NCBI GenBank assembly: GCA_017405305.1
Contig: JAFRAT010000001.1
Span: 34,076 to 98,075 of the forward strand
Origin: Aeriscardovia sp.
Lineage (GTDB): Bacteria > Actinomycetota > Actinomycetes > Actinomycetales > Bifidobacteriaceae
DNA: 64,000 nt
Direction of reading: 5' to 3'
The notes under the pieces are model-generated. The model was given only the letters and a program-made list of their open reading frames with translations, ran no database searches and was not told where the DNA came from. Shown in pieces: positions 38,031-47,442 of the stretch (positions within the stretch are counted from its first letter, which is position 1; each line of letters begins with the position of its first letter). The position numbers and the translations under genes are program-made.

Positions 38031-39122
38031 ATGCCATCGAACATGCATCCCGACAAGAACAGCATCGACGCCGCTGGCGCTGTCGTCTTCCGCCAACAGG
38101 ACGGCACCCCCCAGGTCTGTCTCGTACACCGCCCCTGGTACGACGACTGGAGCTTCCCCAAGGGAAAGCAGGAGAAGGACGAGAGCATCGCCTGTACGGC
38201 TGTGCGCGAGGTCGGCGAAGAAACCGGCGTGCATATCCGCCTTGGCGCGAAGATCAGCACGGTCACATACCCGCTCCACTACGACGCCCCGCAGGGCCGG
38301 CGCGCCAAGTCCCCGTCTTCCGGCGTCACCCTCACCAAGCGCGTCGTCTACTGGATCGGCCACCCCATCAGCGAGACAGCGGACCTGCAACGCTCGGAAG
38401 CTTTGGGCGTGCCTGTCATCCGCGACGACGAGACCGACAACGTCGTGTGGCTGGACTGCCAGGAAGCAGCCGCGCGCCTCACTTACGACGACGACCGCGC
38501 AGTGCTTGCCCGGTTCCAGGAGTTGGCCCAAGCCGGAGCCGCGGACGCCGCCACCGTGCTGCTGACGCGCCAAGCGAAAGCGGAATCCAGCAAGCGATGG
38601 AACGCCGCGTTCGACCAGCAGCGCCCCCTGAGTCCAACTGGCGCCGCCGAAGCGTTCCGCGCAACGCGTGACTTGGCGTCCTATGGCGTGACGCGCCTGG
38701 AGACCGTGCCGTACACCCGCTGCGCCGAAACCCTGCAGCCCTACTCCGCACAGACCGGCGCGCCGATCCTCAGCGACATCCTGCCCAGCGACGCCACCAC
38801 ACTCGTCTCGGACGCCTGCCGCACTTTGGGCGATGCGCTCGCCGACGCCGCGGACCGTCCGCAATCCCCGACCGCCGTCTGTCTGCGCCGCGTCGACTTC
38901 GACGACTTCCTGCGCGGAGCGTTCCCGCGCTTCCGCTCCCCCGAACAGGATTCCCCGGAAGACGGTGAAGACACGGTCTCGCCATGCGACAGCCTGGGCA
39001 TTAAGCCGGGCATGTGCCTGGTGCTGACAATTGTGCCTGAACCGCAGCGGATGCCGCTGCCGTCCCGCGGTTACAGGATCCTGGCGTCGCACGTCGTCAC
39101 GGAACGCTGCTCCGAATCGTGA
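38031..39122 (+). CDS. MutT1-like protein: Nudix hydrolase fused to a histidine-phosphatase domain lacking the catalytic His
   Basis: 363 aa. The N-terminal Nudix domain has a complete Nudix box at residues 45-67 (G...E...REVGEETGV), so hydrolysis of 8-oxo-dGTP or a nucleoside polyphosphate is plausible. The C-terminal part resembles the SixA/histidine-phosphatase half of mycobacterial MutT1, but where RH(A/G) is expected the sequence is LLTRQAKA: Gln181 (codon at 38571-38573) replaces the phosphoacceptor His. The later CAETLQPY motif is kept. GAGG precedes the ATG at 5 bases. It lies just after the ppk remnant and ends at a strong terminator. Confidence 0.85.
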   Translation: MPSNMHPDKNSIDAAGAVVFRQQDGTPQVCLVHRPWYDDWSFPKGKQEKDESIACTAVREVGEETGVHIRLGAKISTVTYPLHYDAPQGRRAKSPSSGVTLTKRVVYWIGHPISETADLQRSEALGVPVIRDDETDNVVWLDCQEAAARLTYDDDRAVLARFQELAQAGAADAATVLLTRQAKAESSKRWNAAFDQQRPLSPTGAAEAFRATRDLASYGVTRLETVPYTRCAETLQPYSAQTGAPILSDILPSDATTLVSDACRTLGDALADAADRPQSPTAVCLRRVDFDDFLRGAFPRFRSPEQDSPEDGEDTVSPCDSLGIKPGMCLVLTIVPEPQRMPLPSRGYRILASHVVTERCSES

Positions 39123-39134
39123 CGCCGTTCCCTC

Positions 39135-39163
39135 GCAGGCCCGGCGTACTCGGGCCTGCTTTT
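39135..39163 (+). terminator. Terminator of the MutT1-like gene
   Basis: GCAGGCCCG (39135-39143) and CGGGCCTGC (39151-39159) form a perfect 9-bp stem with a 7-base loop and four T, 12 bp after the stop. Confidence 0.88.
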
Positions 39164-39223
39164 GCGCGCATCGCTGCGCTGCGCCGCGCCTTAGAAAACA
39201 CGGAATCCCTGAAAGGAGCCGCT

Positions 39224-40015
39224 ATGGCGATCCGTTCGCTGTCCCAAGCCTATCTGCCCCATCGCACCGGTTCCAGCCGACCGGCGCGACCCGCGCAAAT
39301 GAGTGACTCCGCCCAGTCGCGGCTGTCAGGAGGCATTGACCCACAGAAGATCAACGAAATGAGCCACGAGACGGCGAACGTGCTGTTGGACCGCGTCCAT
39401 CATTCCCAGGACCCGGCGCTGGTGCGGCGCGTCCTGACCATCGTCGACACGGAGGGCATCGACATCATCGCGGAGCTGTGGTCCGAATCGGAGCCGGAGT
39501 CGCTGCCGGGCATCCTCTGGCGCCTGTACACGCTCCGCTCCTGGATGCGCGCCCGTAAAGACGACCTGCCACGCTTCTGGACGCTGGGCGAACCGGCGGA
39601 GGGCGCCGCCAGCGCCATCACCGGCGTCAGCGAGTTCCCCACAGCGGACGACATCATGCGCACGGCCGATTCAATTCTGTCGGGCGCTTTCACCGGCGAT
39701 TTCGCCGTCGCGCTGGAGCGGGCCAGCGCGTTCCTCGACGTCATCGCGGCAGGCATGGAGCGCCAGTCGCAGCGACTACGCGCGCATCTGGAACTCGTTG
39801 GGGACAACACGGACCAGACTGCGGGCCAAATCTCCTGCCAGATTGGACAGGTGTCCGGGCGCGCGGCGAACCGGACGCCACAGCAGCCGTCGGCGCGAAT
39901 GTCGGCGGCCGCACAGGAGGCCGCGCTCCTGCACCGCACAAGCGCCGATCTGAATGAGACGGCTCGCAGATTCCACGTCGGCGCGAACCTGTGGTCGCGC
40001 GGCAAGCTCGACTGA
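39224..40015 (+). CDS. Conserved hypothetical soluble protein
   Basis: 263 aa, no membrane segments or known motif that I recognise. Mostly helical by composition: residues 20-60 are Ser/Gln-rich, then NVLLDRVHHSQDP, IDIIAELWSESEPESLPGILWRLYTL (shown as residues about 95-120), and a C-terminal region rich in Gln/Ala. The pattern of LW, WSES and LPGILWRLY resembles an uncharacterised actinobacterial family. GGAG lies well placed before ATG 39224. Isolated by terminators on both sides, so probably monocistronic. Confidence 0.7.
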   Translation: MAIRSLSQAYLPHRTGSSRPARPAQMSDSAQSRLSGGIDPQKINEMSHETANVLLDRVHHSQDPALVRRVLTIVDTEGIDIIAELWSESEPESLPGILWRLYTLRSWMRARKDDLPRFWTLGEPAEGAASAITGVSEFPTADDIMRTADSILSGAFTGDFAVALERASAFLDVIAAGMERQSQRLRAHLELVGDNTDQTAGQISCQIGQVSGRAANRTPQQPSARMSAAAQEAALLHRTSADLNETARRFHVGANLWSRGKLD

Positions 40016-40174
40016 AGCTTCGGTCGGGACGCCGCCGGCGACACGCGCGATCCGGCGAAACCAGGCGGGTAGGTTATGATGAAGCCCGCGTCGGATCGCT
40101 TTGCCCCGGGCCTCATTTATTGCCGCCGCGAGCGGCCTTCCGCGCCGACAGGCGCTTGCGGTCCGGCGTTCCCC

Positions 40175-40204
40175 TTTACGTTTCGCGGAACCATCGTGTA
40201 TAGT
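40175..40204 (+). promoter_or_regulatory. Promoter of tRNA-Lys
   Basis: TTTACG (40175-40180), 18-bp spacer, TATAGT (40199-40204). The -10 ends 10 bp before the mature tRNA, leaving room for only a very short 5' leader. Confidence 0.6.
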
Positions 40205-40214
40205 GGGGGTTGTC

Positions 40215-40287
40215 GCCCCTTTAGCTCAATGGCTAGAGCAGCGTCCTTTTAAGTCGTGGGTTGTGGGTTCGAGTCCCACAGGGGGCA
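40215..40287 (+). tRNA. tRNA-Lys(TTT)
   Basis: Cloverleaf with acceptor GCCCCTT/AGGGGGC, D arm GCTC/GAGC, anticodon loop CTTTTAA (anticodon TTT), T arm GTGGG/CCCAC around TTCGAGT, discriminator A. The anticodon stem has one T-T mismatch. CCA is not encoded. Confidence 0.93.
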
Positions 40288-40295
40288 CAGGTTGG

Positions 40296-40330
40296 CCGTG
40301 CGGAACAGTTGCGTTCCGCACGGTTTTTTT
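40296..40330 (+). terminator. Terminator of tRNA-Lys
   Basis: CCGTGCGGAAC (40296-40306) pairs perfectly with GTTCCGCACGG (40313-40323), followed by seven T. Confidence 0.93.
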
Positions 40331-41055
40331 CGCGTCGCACCCGCTTTTCCCGGACCCGTCGATCCTGCTTCCACCGTCTCAAGCTTGTTTTCCAACCGGG
40401 CTGTTCTGCTTCCGTGCCGGCTAACTGCCGAAACCTGCAGCTCTTTCATGCGCCGCGCAAGGCCATGGCCAATGGAACGGGCGTCCCCATCGACGGACTG
40501 GCGCTGCTGATGGGCGGTGCCGCTGCCGATGGTCCGGCCGCCCCGCTGCGCTTGACGAGCTATGGGTTCGACAGCTCCGTGCTCTCGATCCTTCGTGTCT
40601 ATCTCCTGTTTGATCCCTGACCGCTGCGGCAGCGCTCGCGTCTGCTACACCGGGTGCCGAACCGTGCGCGCGGGACGCGGCCTGTACGCCGACGGCGCAG
40701 AAGCCGCTTCCAGGGGACATCCTTGCCGGATCCGATTTCGAAACGGTGCCTGCCCTGGTAGCGCGCTTCACGGCGACGGACCAGCGGCGGAACCAGGCCA
40801 GCCGCAGCTGTTCTCCGTCGCCGACGTCAATGGCGTCGTCATTGCGCTGCCAACTCGTCTCCAGCGACCGGGAGCAGCGTTCTCCCCGCATCTTTCCACC
40901 GGACGCAGCGCATCGCGACGGACGGCGATTCGTTGACCGCGCGTCAAGAACATCAACGGCCACGACCGCATTCCAAACCAGGTCCGGATGCCGAGGCATG
41001 CCAATCCGTCCCCGCCCCGATGCGCTGTCCGCTCTGACAGGACGCCTCCTGGCCA
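40331..41055. other. Gene-free stretch between tRNA-Lys and the XRE regulator
   Basis: 725 bp. Short frames only (for example one ending at 40620) with no homology I recognise and no Shine-Dalgarno. No integrase or repeat of the tRNA 3' end is seen, so there is no sign of an integrated element. Confidence 0.45.
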
Positions 41056-41370
41056 TCAGTCCGGCTGGTCGGTTCTCAACGGACGATCATGAGGGATCAA
41101 GTCCTGTTCGGCTTCCGTCGGCGTCAGCGACGGCGGAGACAGCAGAACGGAAATCGGGGTATGCAGAAACTGGGAAACGCGCGTGATGTCGTCGAGGGTC
41201 CAGGAAGTGCGGCCTGTCATCTTCAGGGAGACCGATGGAACGGAGATGCCCATACCTTCCGCTAGGTCCTTCTGGGACAGGTCTTTGAGCGTCAGACGAA
41301 TCTTGATGTTCTGAATCAGGTCCCTCTGGACTTCGAGGGTCTCTTTCGACTGTCCTTGATGCCGTGTCAT
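41056..41370 (-). CDS. XRE-family helix-turn-helix regulator
   Basis: 104 aa. The HTH covers about residues 22-75: IKIRLTLKDLSQKDLAEGMG, VPSVSLKMTGRTSWTLDDI and VSQFLHTPISVLL, the Cro/C1 pattern with the domain's usual helices. Short Asp/Pro-rich tail. It is divergent from rpmE with 238 bp between starts; a role at the palindrome there is possible but unproven. The Shine-Dalgarno is weak (GAAAG close to the ATG). Confidence 0.8.
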   Translation of the reverse strand: MTRHQGQSKETLEVQRDLIQNIKIRLTLKDLSQKDLAEGMGISVPSVSLKMTGRTSWTLDDITRVSQFLHTPISVLLSPPSLTPTEAEQDLIPHDRPLRTDQPD

Positions 41371-41538
41371 GCTTTCAGCTTATTCTTGCGGGCAATTTTT
41401 AGGTAATCCCGTCTGACTATCGATTGTCTTTCGGGCGATTCCACGCAAGACAATGCGCGATGCGGTGAGGAATATTTCCATTCTGCGGGAAAAATCCCGC
41501 GCCAACGTGTCGCCGGCCTCTCCGCTTCCAGTGTTTCT

Positions 41539-41567
41539 TTGCCGCTGTAGAGGGGGACTGGTATAAA
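41539..41567 (+). promoter_or_regulatory. Promoter of the L31 gene
   Basis: TTGCCG (41539-41544), 17-bp spacer, TATAAA (41562-41567). The -10 box is inside the left arm of a large palindrome, so binding there would block initiation. Confidence 0.6.
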
Positions 41568-41593
41568 TGGCATCTGTATAGATGCCATTTATA
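41562..41593. promoter_or_regulatory. 14-bp perfect inverted repeat over the rpmE promoter (operator)
   Basis: TATAAATGGCATCT (41562-41575), spacer GTAT, AGATGCCATTTATA (41580-41593). Overlaps the -10 and probable transcription start and ends 15 bp before the start codon. By position a repressor site; as RNA it could also form a hairpin close to the ribosome site. Confidence 0.75.
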
Positions 41594-41608
41594 TCGGAAG
41601 AGGCAGTT

Positions 41609-41884
41609 ATGAAGAAGGACATCCATCCGGAGTACGGCCCGATCGTGTTCCGCGACAAGACCAGCGACCTGCAGTTCCTGACTCGTTCCACCCTTGTCAG
41701 CGACAAGCGCGTGACCGAGACCATCGAGTGGGAAGACGGCAACACCTACCCGCTCTATGACGTCGACATCTCCTCCGCGAGCCACCCGTTCTACACGGGC
41801 AAGCGTACCGTCCTCGACACCGCTGGCCAGGTCAGCAAGTTCGAGAAGCGCTACGGCAAGCGCACCGCGAAGGCGGGCAAGTGA
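41609..41884 (+). CDS. rpmE2: 50S ribosomal protein L31, type B (cysteine-free)
   Basis: 91 aa beginning [17 protein letters not shown], with [13 protein letters not shown] and the C-terminal [25 protein letters not shown]. The CXXC zinc-binding cysteines of type A L31 are absent, so this is the zinc-independent paralogue that many bacteria induce under zinc limitation. ATG 41609 follows GGAAGAGG; an upstream in-frame ATG at 41582 lies in the palindrome and would add nine residues outside the family. Terminator follows at 41941. Confidence 0.94.
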   Translation: MKKDIHPEYGPIVFRDKTSDLQFLTRSTLVSDKRVTETIEWEDGNTYPLYDVDISSASHPFYTGKRTVLDTAGQVSKFEKRYGKRTAKAGK

Positions 41885-41940
41885 ACGATAGCTCTTGCAG
41901 TCGCCGCTGAATCTGTAACGGTTGAACAGGCTCGTCGAGA

Positions 41941-41969
41941 AGGCGGCCGGGATTCCCGGCCGCCTTTTT
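41941..41969 (+). terminator. Terminator of rpmE2
   Basis: GGCGGCCGGG (41942-41951) and CCCGGCCGCC (41955-41964), 10-bp perfect stem with a 3-base loop, followed by five T. Confidence 0.92.
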
Positions 41970-42968
41970 CATGCTCTCGTGCCTGCCAGCAGCGCCGTTC
42001 CGACAGCCCCGGTTTGACCGGCCAACGCCGCCGAAGCGAGGTTTCCTCATGCATTGCCGGAACCACGCCGAAAGCGCGAGCACACTGGGCGTGCGACGAC
42101 ATGCCACGAGTAGCCGCCGCTATCATAGTGGCGCCTCGTTCGATGCCGCTTCGTGCTCCGCTACGGCACCGGCGACAGCCCGGTGCCGTTGGCCCTTTTC
42201 TCAGGCATTCCGGTTTCCGGGAATCGGTGCAGTAAACCACCGTGCAGAGGCGCATGCCGCGCTTGTACCGCAATTTCGAACGATGTAGCAGGGGCCGGCG
42301 TTTGAAATGCCTTCCTGCAATCCATCAAGCTTATGGGGCGCGGCCGGCCCCCTCCGCATAAGAAACGACGAATTCGTCGCATCAAAACCGAACCCATGGG
42401 GGCACCCCGTGCTAACGGTTCGAGACGTGTATAGCGAAGTCGAAAAAACTACAATTTTGCTGAATTACACGGAGAAGAAGCCGCGAACAGCGCTGGCGGG
42501 AATTGCCGCGGATGCCAAGAGAGACCCCGAGACACGGAAAACCGGCGGGTCGACGCGCTTCGCAACGCGCCAGCCCCGCCGGTTCTCCGCTTGAAGGAGA
42601 GAGGGGAAGCAATGTATTCTCACAGCACAAACCTAAAACATTGTGCACGTCGGCCCTTGCGAACCGATGGCTTCAGCATAGAGCGCACCCCTTCACGCAA
42701 CACGTGTTTCCTCTCCGAGATTCCTGTGCGTTCTGTGCTTGTTTCGTGACGCTGAAACCAGGATGGAACGCCGGACCGCACGCTGTCGGGACGGATTTCG
42801 AAACGCAGCCCCATGGCCGTGCGGTGAGGTAGACGACCGGACGCCGGCGTCTCGCTGCGGCGCACGGGAAATGGAAGACGATCGGAAACGATGGCGGGCT
42901 TGCCCATGGAGCCGTCTTTTCGCGACATAAGGGAATACAGTTCCGATAGGCGCTGCCCGGGCAGAAGA
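41970..42968. other. Gene-free 1-kb stretch downstream of rpmE2 and MFS gene A
   Basis: No convincing gene. Contains a nested hairpin at 42541-42583: outer stem ACCGGCGGG with CCCGCCGGT, inner CGCG-rich stem, followed by TTCTCC. It could be a terminator for transcription arriving from the MFS genes or a remnant. The rest gives only low-complexity frames. Confidence 0.45.
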
Positions 42969-44426
42969 CTACCTGTTGGCTGGACGCACGCGGCCGCCAT
43001 CGATGAGCCGGCGGCGCAGGACTATGATGAGAAGCACGGTCGCCAGAGCTACGGCCGCCATGATCCAGAACATGTTCGACGTGCGGTTCGCGGCCGCCGC
43101 AACAGATGCCGCAGGCGCGTCCAGACCGATACCCCATCCGTGGGACGCCAACGCGCTCTTCGTCATCAACGAAGCGTACACGGTGATGCCGATAGCGCTG
43201 GAGGTGTTGAGCGTCAGCTCGGCGACGCCCATGCCGCGTCCCCTCTCCTCCTGCGGCAGCGCGGCCGTCGCGCAGTCATATAGCGGCGAGTAGCCGCCGA
43301 TGATGCCGATGTTGTACACACAGGCGAACGCAGTCAGCGTCCAGAAGCCGCAGCGCACGAACAGCGCTGAAAGCGCGAAGCCAACGACCATGAGGACCGA
43401 CGACCAGAAGATGGTGTTCCAGCGACCGATCCGCTGCACGACTTTGCCGATGACGGAACTGACGACAGCCGTCAACGCGTAGACGAGTGCCAGGTAGAGC
43501 GACACTGTGGTGAGCGAGATGTGGTACACCCCCTTGCCGATGACGCGGTAGATCGGGATGCTGGCGTCGCTGAAGAAGTCGAAGAATACGATGACCAGAA
43601 CGGCGGCCATGAACGAGCCGTTCTTCACAAACGAACGGGACAGGAACGGCTGCTTGCCGAAAGCGACCCAACAGCAGAAGAACACGGCAAGGACGCCGAG
43701 GGCCGCGAGCCAGCCCCAGTGCGGGTAGTCGAAGTAAATGGAGATGAGCATGGCGACGGCGGCGAACGTGACCATGCCCACGTAGTCGATGTGCCGCGCC
43801 TGGTCCGTGATGTCGGGAATGTGGCGGACGAGGGCCGGCAGGCAGAAGATCGCGAGCACCGGGATGAGGAAGAGGAAACGCCACGGGACCATGGCCACGA
43901 GGCCGCCGGCGAGGATGCCGGCCACGGACGCCAGGTAGTAGACGGCGCCGAACATGCCGATGTACACGCTGCGCTCGTGGTCGCGCAGGTACTTGACGAC
44001 GAGGACAAGGTAGACGGAGCCGGCCACCTGCGAGCCGATCACCTGCAGGATGCGCGCGGCGAGAACGACCCAGAAGCCCGCCTGGCCGAAAAAGCCAATG
44101 ATTGAACCGATGATGAGGCAGACCACGCCGATGATGGTCATGCGCTTAGGCGAAATGAAGTCGCAGAGCGAGTCGTACAGCAGGCTTAGCACAGCCAGGA
44201 CGATGCCCGGGATGGTGGCCAGCAGCGAGGCGCCGGCGTGCATGCCGAAGGATGCGCCGATGTTCTGATAGACGAGCTTGAAGGCCTGGACCATCAGCTC
44301 TCCCAGCAAGTAGACCGCCAGCAGCGCGGGCAGCGTTTTTTTGGCAATGCCGCGCGCAGCGTCGGCGGAAACGCCTGCGGCGCGGATCTCGGCGTCCGCC
44401 GGAGCGTTCGTGTTTGTCGTTGTCAT
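42969..44426 (-). CDS. Major facilitator superfamily transporter A
   Basis: About 485 aa with 12 or more hydrophobic helices. First helix KTLPALLAVYLLGELMVQAF; motif A-like loop LYDSLCDFISPKRMTIIG near residues 75-92; SQVAGSVYLVLVVKYL and PWRFLFLIPVLAIFCLP follow. It ends SNMFWIMAAVA plus a basic tail. These exact landmarks recur in the four other MFS genes of this island, so they are paralogues. Substrate unknown; the nearby nucleoside hydrolase remnant hints at nucleosides. GGGAGG lies before ATG 44426. Last in the array. Confidence 0.85.
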   Translation of the reverse strand: MTTTNTNAPADAEIRAAGVSADAARGIAKKTLPALLAVYLLGELMVQAFKLVYQNIGASFGMHAGASLLATIPGIVLAVLSLLYDSLCDFISPKRMTIIGVVCLIIGSIIGFFGQAGFWVVLAARILQVIGSQVAGSVYLVLVVKYLRDHERSVYIGMFGAVYYLASVAGILAGGLVAMVPWRFLFLIPVLAIFCLPALVRHIPDITDQARHIDYVGMVTFAAVAMLISIYFDYPHWGWLAALGVLAVFFCCWVAFGKQPFLSRSFVKNGSFMAAVLVIVFFDFFSDASIPIYRVIGKGVYHISLTTVSLYLALVYALTAVVSSVIGKVVQRIGRWNTIFWSSVLMVVGFALSALFVRCGFWTLTAFACVYNIGIIGGYSPLYDCATAALPQEERGRGMGVAELTLNTSSAIGITVYASLMTKSALASHGWGIGLDAPAASVAAAANRTSNMFWIMAAVALATVLLIIVLRRRLIDGGRVRPANR

Positions 44427-44495
44427 CGCGACCTCCCATCGCATCGCAGGGCCACTGTCCAGGACCTCAGTCCTGTCCGAAGGCCGATGGACGGC

Positions 44496-46022
44496 TCAGT
44501 GCCTCTTGTCCCCGCCGATCAGCTGCTTGCGGAAAACGACGATCATGGCCAAGGCGACCAGCGAGGAAATCGCCATGATCCAGAAGATGTTCGACGTCAA
44601 GTTCGCCGCCGCCGTCTGCGTGTCGGACGCAGCGTGGAGACCGACGCCGAAACCCCACTGCTGCAGCTGCGGCAGGGCGAGCATCATCGAGTAGAGCGCC
44701 ATGCCGACCGGAGTGGTCGTGTTGCGGGCCGTCTCGGCGACCCCGATGCCGCGGCCGCGCTCGTAGATTGGCAGTGCGTCGGTAGCGCAATTATAAAGCG
44801 ACGAGTAGGCGCCCATGCAGCCGAAGCTGTAAAGGCAGCCGAAGATGGTCAACAGCCAGAAGCCGGAGCGGATGAACAGCGCCGAAAGCGCGAAGCCAGC
44901 CACGCGCAGCACGCCCGACCAGAAAATGGCACGCCAACGGCCCATGAGGTTGACAATCTTGCCGGAAACGACGCCCACGAAGGCCGACAGCACGTAGACG
45001 ATCGCCAGATAGAGCGACACCGTCAGCAGCGAGATATGGTAAACGCCGCTGCCGATCACCTCGTAGATCGGCAGCACGGCGTAGTTGAACAGGTTGAAGA
45101 CCACGATGATGAGCGCGGTGATGACGAAGGACCGGTTGCCCGCCATCCGGCGCGTGAGGAACGGATGCTTGCCGCGCATCACGTAGACGCAGAACACGGC
45201 GACGAGCACGGCGATCGCCACCAAGTACGCCCAGTTCTTGTAGTTGAAGTAGATGACCACGAGTGCTGGAATCGCAGCGAACACCGCCATGCCGAAGTAG
45301 TCGGTGTGCTCTGCCTGGCCTTCGATGTCGGGGATGTCCTTGATGAGCACCGGCATGCAGAAAAGCGCGAGCGCCGGGACAAGAAAGAGGAAACGCCATG
45401 GAATCATGACGATGAGGCCTCCGGCGAGGATTCCGACAACGCAGGCGAAGTAGTACATGGCGCCGAAGATGCCCACGTACACGGTCTTCTCGTTTTTGCG
45501 CGTGTATTTGGTGACGAGCACGAGGTAGACGGAGCCGGCCACCTGCGAGCCGACGACCTGCAGGATGCGGGAAATGAGGATGACCCAGAAGCTGCCGGAG
45601 ACGAGGAAACCGAGAACGGATCCGACAATCATGGCGCTGACGCCGATAAGGGTCATGCGCCGCGGGGAGATGAAGTCGCAGAGCGAATCGTACAGAAGGG
45701 TGAGCACCGCGAGAGCGACGCCGGGGATGGTGCTCAGCAAGGGAGCCGCGGAACGCATGTTGAGGGAATTGCCGATGTTCTGGTACACGAGGTTGAAAGC
45801 CTGGAGCATCAGGTCGCCGAGAACGTACACGATCAGCAGCGCGGGAAGGGCTTTCCTTACTTCGGCCCGGAGTTCCTCGTGTGTTTTTCCACCAGGGCTT
45901 TCCGGCTGCCTGGGCCGGACCGAAGGCGATTCAACTGTTTTTAGTGGAGGCCTTTGCGGAGATGCCGTCGATGCAGGCATCTCCGCAAGGCGTTTTCCCG
46001 AGTGCGAACCTATCTCCGACAT
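44496..46022 (-). CDS. Major facilitator superfamily transporter B
   Basis: 508 aa; a hydrophilic N-terminal tail of about 55 residues (Pro/Ser/Glu-rich) before the first helix (ALPALLIVYVLGDLMLQAF), longer than in its paralogues. Shares YQNIGNSLNM, LYDSLCDFISPRRMTLIG, SQVAGSVYLVLVTKYT, PWRFLFLVPALALFCMP and SNIFWIMA with gene A, and looks closest to it. ATG 46022 is used (GAGGTG just upstream); GTG 46028 is possible. Gap of 69 bp to gene A, no terminator between, so co-transcription is likely. Confidence 0.86.
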   Translation of the reverse strand: MSEIGSHSGKRLAEMPASTASPQRPPLKTVESPSVRPRQPESPGGKTHEELRAEVRKALPALLIVYVLGDLMLQAFNLVYQNIGNSLNMRSAAPLLSTIPGVALAVLTLLYDSLCDFISPRRMTLIGVSAMIVGSVLGFLVSGSFWVILISRILQVVGSQVAGSVYLVLVTKYTRKNEKTVYVGIFGAMYYFACVVGILAGGLIVMIPWRFLFLVPALALFCMPVLIKDIPDIEGQAEHTDYFGMAVFAAIPALVVIYFNYKNWAYLVAIAVLVAVFCVYVMRGKHPFLTRRMAGNRSFVITALIIVVFNLFNYAVLPIYEVIGSGVYHISLLTVSLYLAIVYVLSAFVGVVSGKIVNLMGRWRAIFWSGVLRVAGFALSALFIRSGFWLLTIFGCLYSFGCMGAYSSLYNCATDALPIYERGRGIGVAETARNTTTPVGMALYSMMLALPQLQQWGFGVGLHAASDTQTAAANLTSNIFWIMAISSLVALAMIVVFRKQLIGGDKRH

Positions 46023-46234
46023 CGGCACCTCACTTAGAACGTGGATTCAGAACGTTGGACTGCGATTCAAACAGGTTTCCTTGCTTTTTATTTCAAAACT
46101 AACAAGTCCCCTGCATAAGGGCGGGTTCCGGGCGCGCCATGGAGGCGGACGGAACGGGAATGAGCGCGAAGCAGCTCCGGCGGCGGACGCCGGGAACTCA
46201 TTGGGGCCGTCCCGGGCAGCGGGCTGGAGGCCCG

Positions 46235-47442
46235 TCAGCGGTTTCCGCGTTCGAGCACGCGCTCCTCCGCTTTGTTCTCGACTTCCGCGGGCTGGTTTTC
46301 GGTCGAACGGATGGCTGCGCGGGCGCACAGGATGACGAGCAGCGTGACGGCAGCGACGGCGGCCATGACCCAGAACATGTTCGACGCTTCGACGGCCGAA
46401 AGGTCCGCGGCCGCATTCCTCTGGCCTGCCGTGGCGCGGCCGGCTCGGAGGAACGCCTTGCTGGCGAAGCCGTTCTGGTCCATCAGCGTGCTGTAGACAG
46501 CGATGCCGATGGCTGGTGACCGTTGATCATGAGGTCGTAGATTCCGACGCTCCGGCCGCTGTGATTCTGCGGACACGCCGCGGAGGCGCCGTCGTAGATC
46601 GGCGTGTAGATGGCCGTCCAGCCCGCCGCGACGAGCGCGTCGAGGACGGTGAGGATCCAGAAGCCGGAGCGCACGAACAGTGCTGAGAGCACGAGGCCTG
46701 CGACGATGGCCAGCTGGGAGAGCACGATGGCGCGGAACCGGCCGAAGCGCGCCGCGCACGTACCCAAGAGCACGCCACAATGACCATGGTCACGACGTTG
46801 ACGGCTGTCAGGCAGTACGACACGGTTTGCAGGGACAGATGGAAGACGCCTTCGCTGATGACCTGGTAGATCGGGGTGATGGCGTACTCGAAGAAGAAGC
46901 CGATGAACAGGATGGCCAGGAACAGCGTGTAGGAGCCGTTGCGCAGGAATTCCTTGGTGACGAATGGATGGCTGCTCTTTAGCTATGTAGACGCCGAAAG
47001 ACGGCGGCGAAACCGACGGCCACGAGAATCAGCCACCACAGCCGCATGAAGGAGAAGTACACCGTCACGCAACCGGCGACCTGCGCGCCCGCGACCTGCA
47101 CGACGCGCACGACGAGGACGACCCAGAAGAGCCGTGAGAAGAGGAAGCCGATGATGCTGGAGACGATGAGCGCGCCCACGCCCCCGCAGCACCGGTTTCT
47201 TGGGCGACAGGAAGTCGCAGAGCGTTTCGTACAGCATGCATGCGACCGCCAGGACGATTCCTGGCAGGGTGCTGAGCAGCGAGGCTGCCGTGGCCGAGAT
47301 GCGCAGATCGGAGCCGATGTTCGAATACACGAGGCTGAAGCACTGGGATCATCAGCGTGCCCAGGATAAACACGAACAGCAGGCCCGGCAAAGCCTTCTT
47401 CGTCTTCGCGCGCTTCTCTTCGAATCCGGCGTCACGTTCCAT
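46235..47442 (-). pseudogene. MFS transporter C, degraded by frameshifts and an internal deletion
   Basis: Pieces in order and in several frames: KKALPGLLFVFILGTLM (from start 47442), YSNIGSDLRIS with LYETLCDFLSPKK, IVSSIIGFLFSRLFW with VQVAGAQVAG, TVYFSFMRLWWLILV, FVTKEFLRNGSYTLF with YAITPIYQVI, LSALFVRSGFWILTVL with YTPIYDGASAACPQN, and SNMFWVMAAVAAVTLL to the stop at 46235. At least four frame changes are needed. Between AGAQVAG and TVYFSF about 95 residues present in the paralogues are missing. The closest relative in the array is gene D (same AGAQVAG, LYETLxDF). Confidence 0.88.

Noticed and set aside
40215..40287. tRNA-Lys as an integration site of a mobile element
   Set aside because: No integrase, no repeat of the tRNA 3' end and no phage genes downstream.
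40459..40620. Small frame of about 53 codons after the tRNA-Lys terminator
   Set aside because: No Shine-Dalgarno and no recognisable similarity; position after a strong terminator argues against expression.
41582..41608. Upstream ATG extending L31 by nine residues
   Set aside because: The ATG is in the palindrome, has no ribosome site, and the family N-terminus is [10 protein letters not shown] at 41609.
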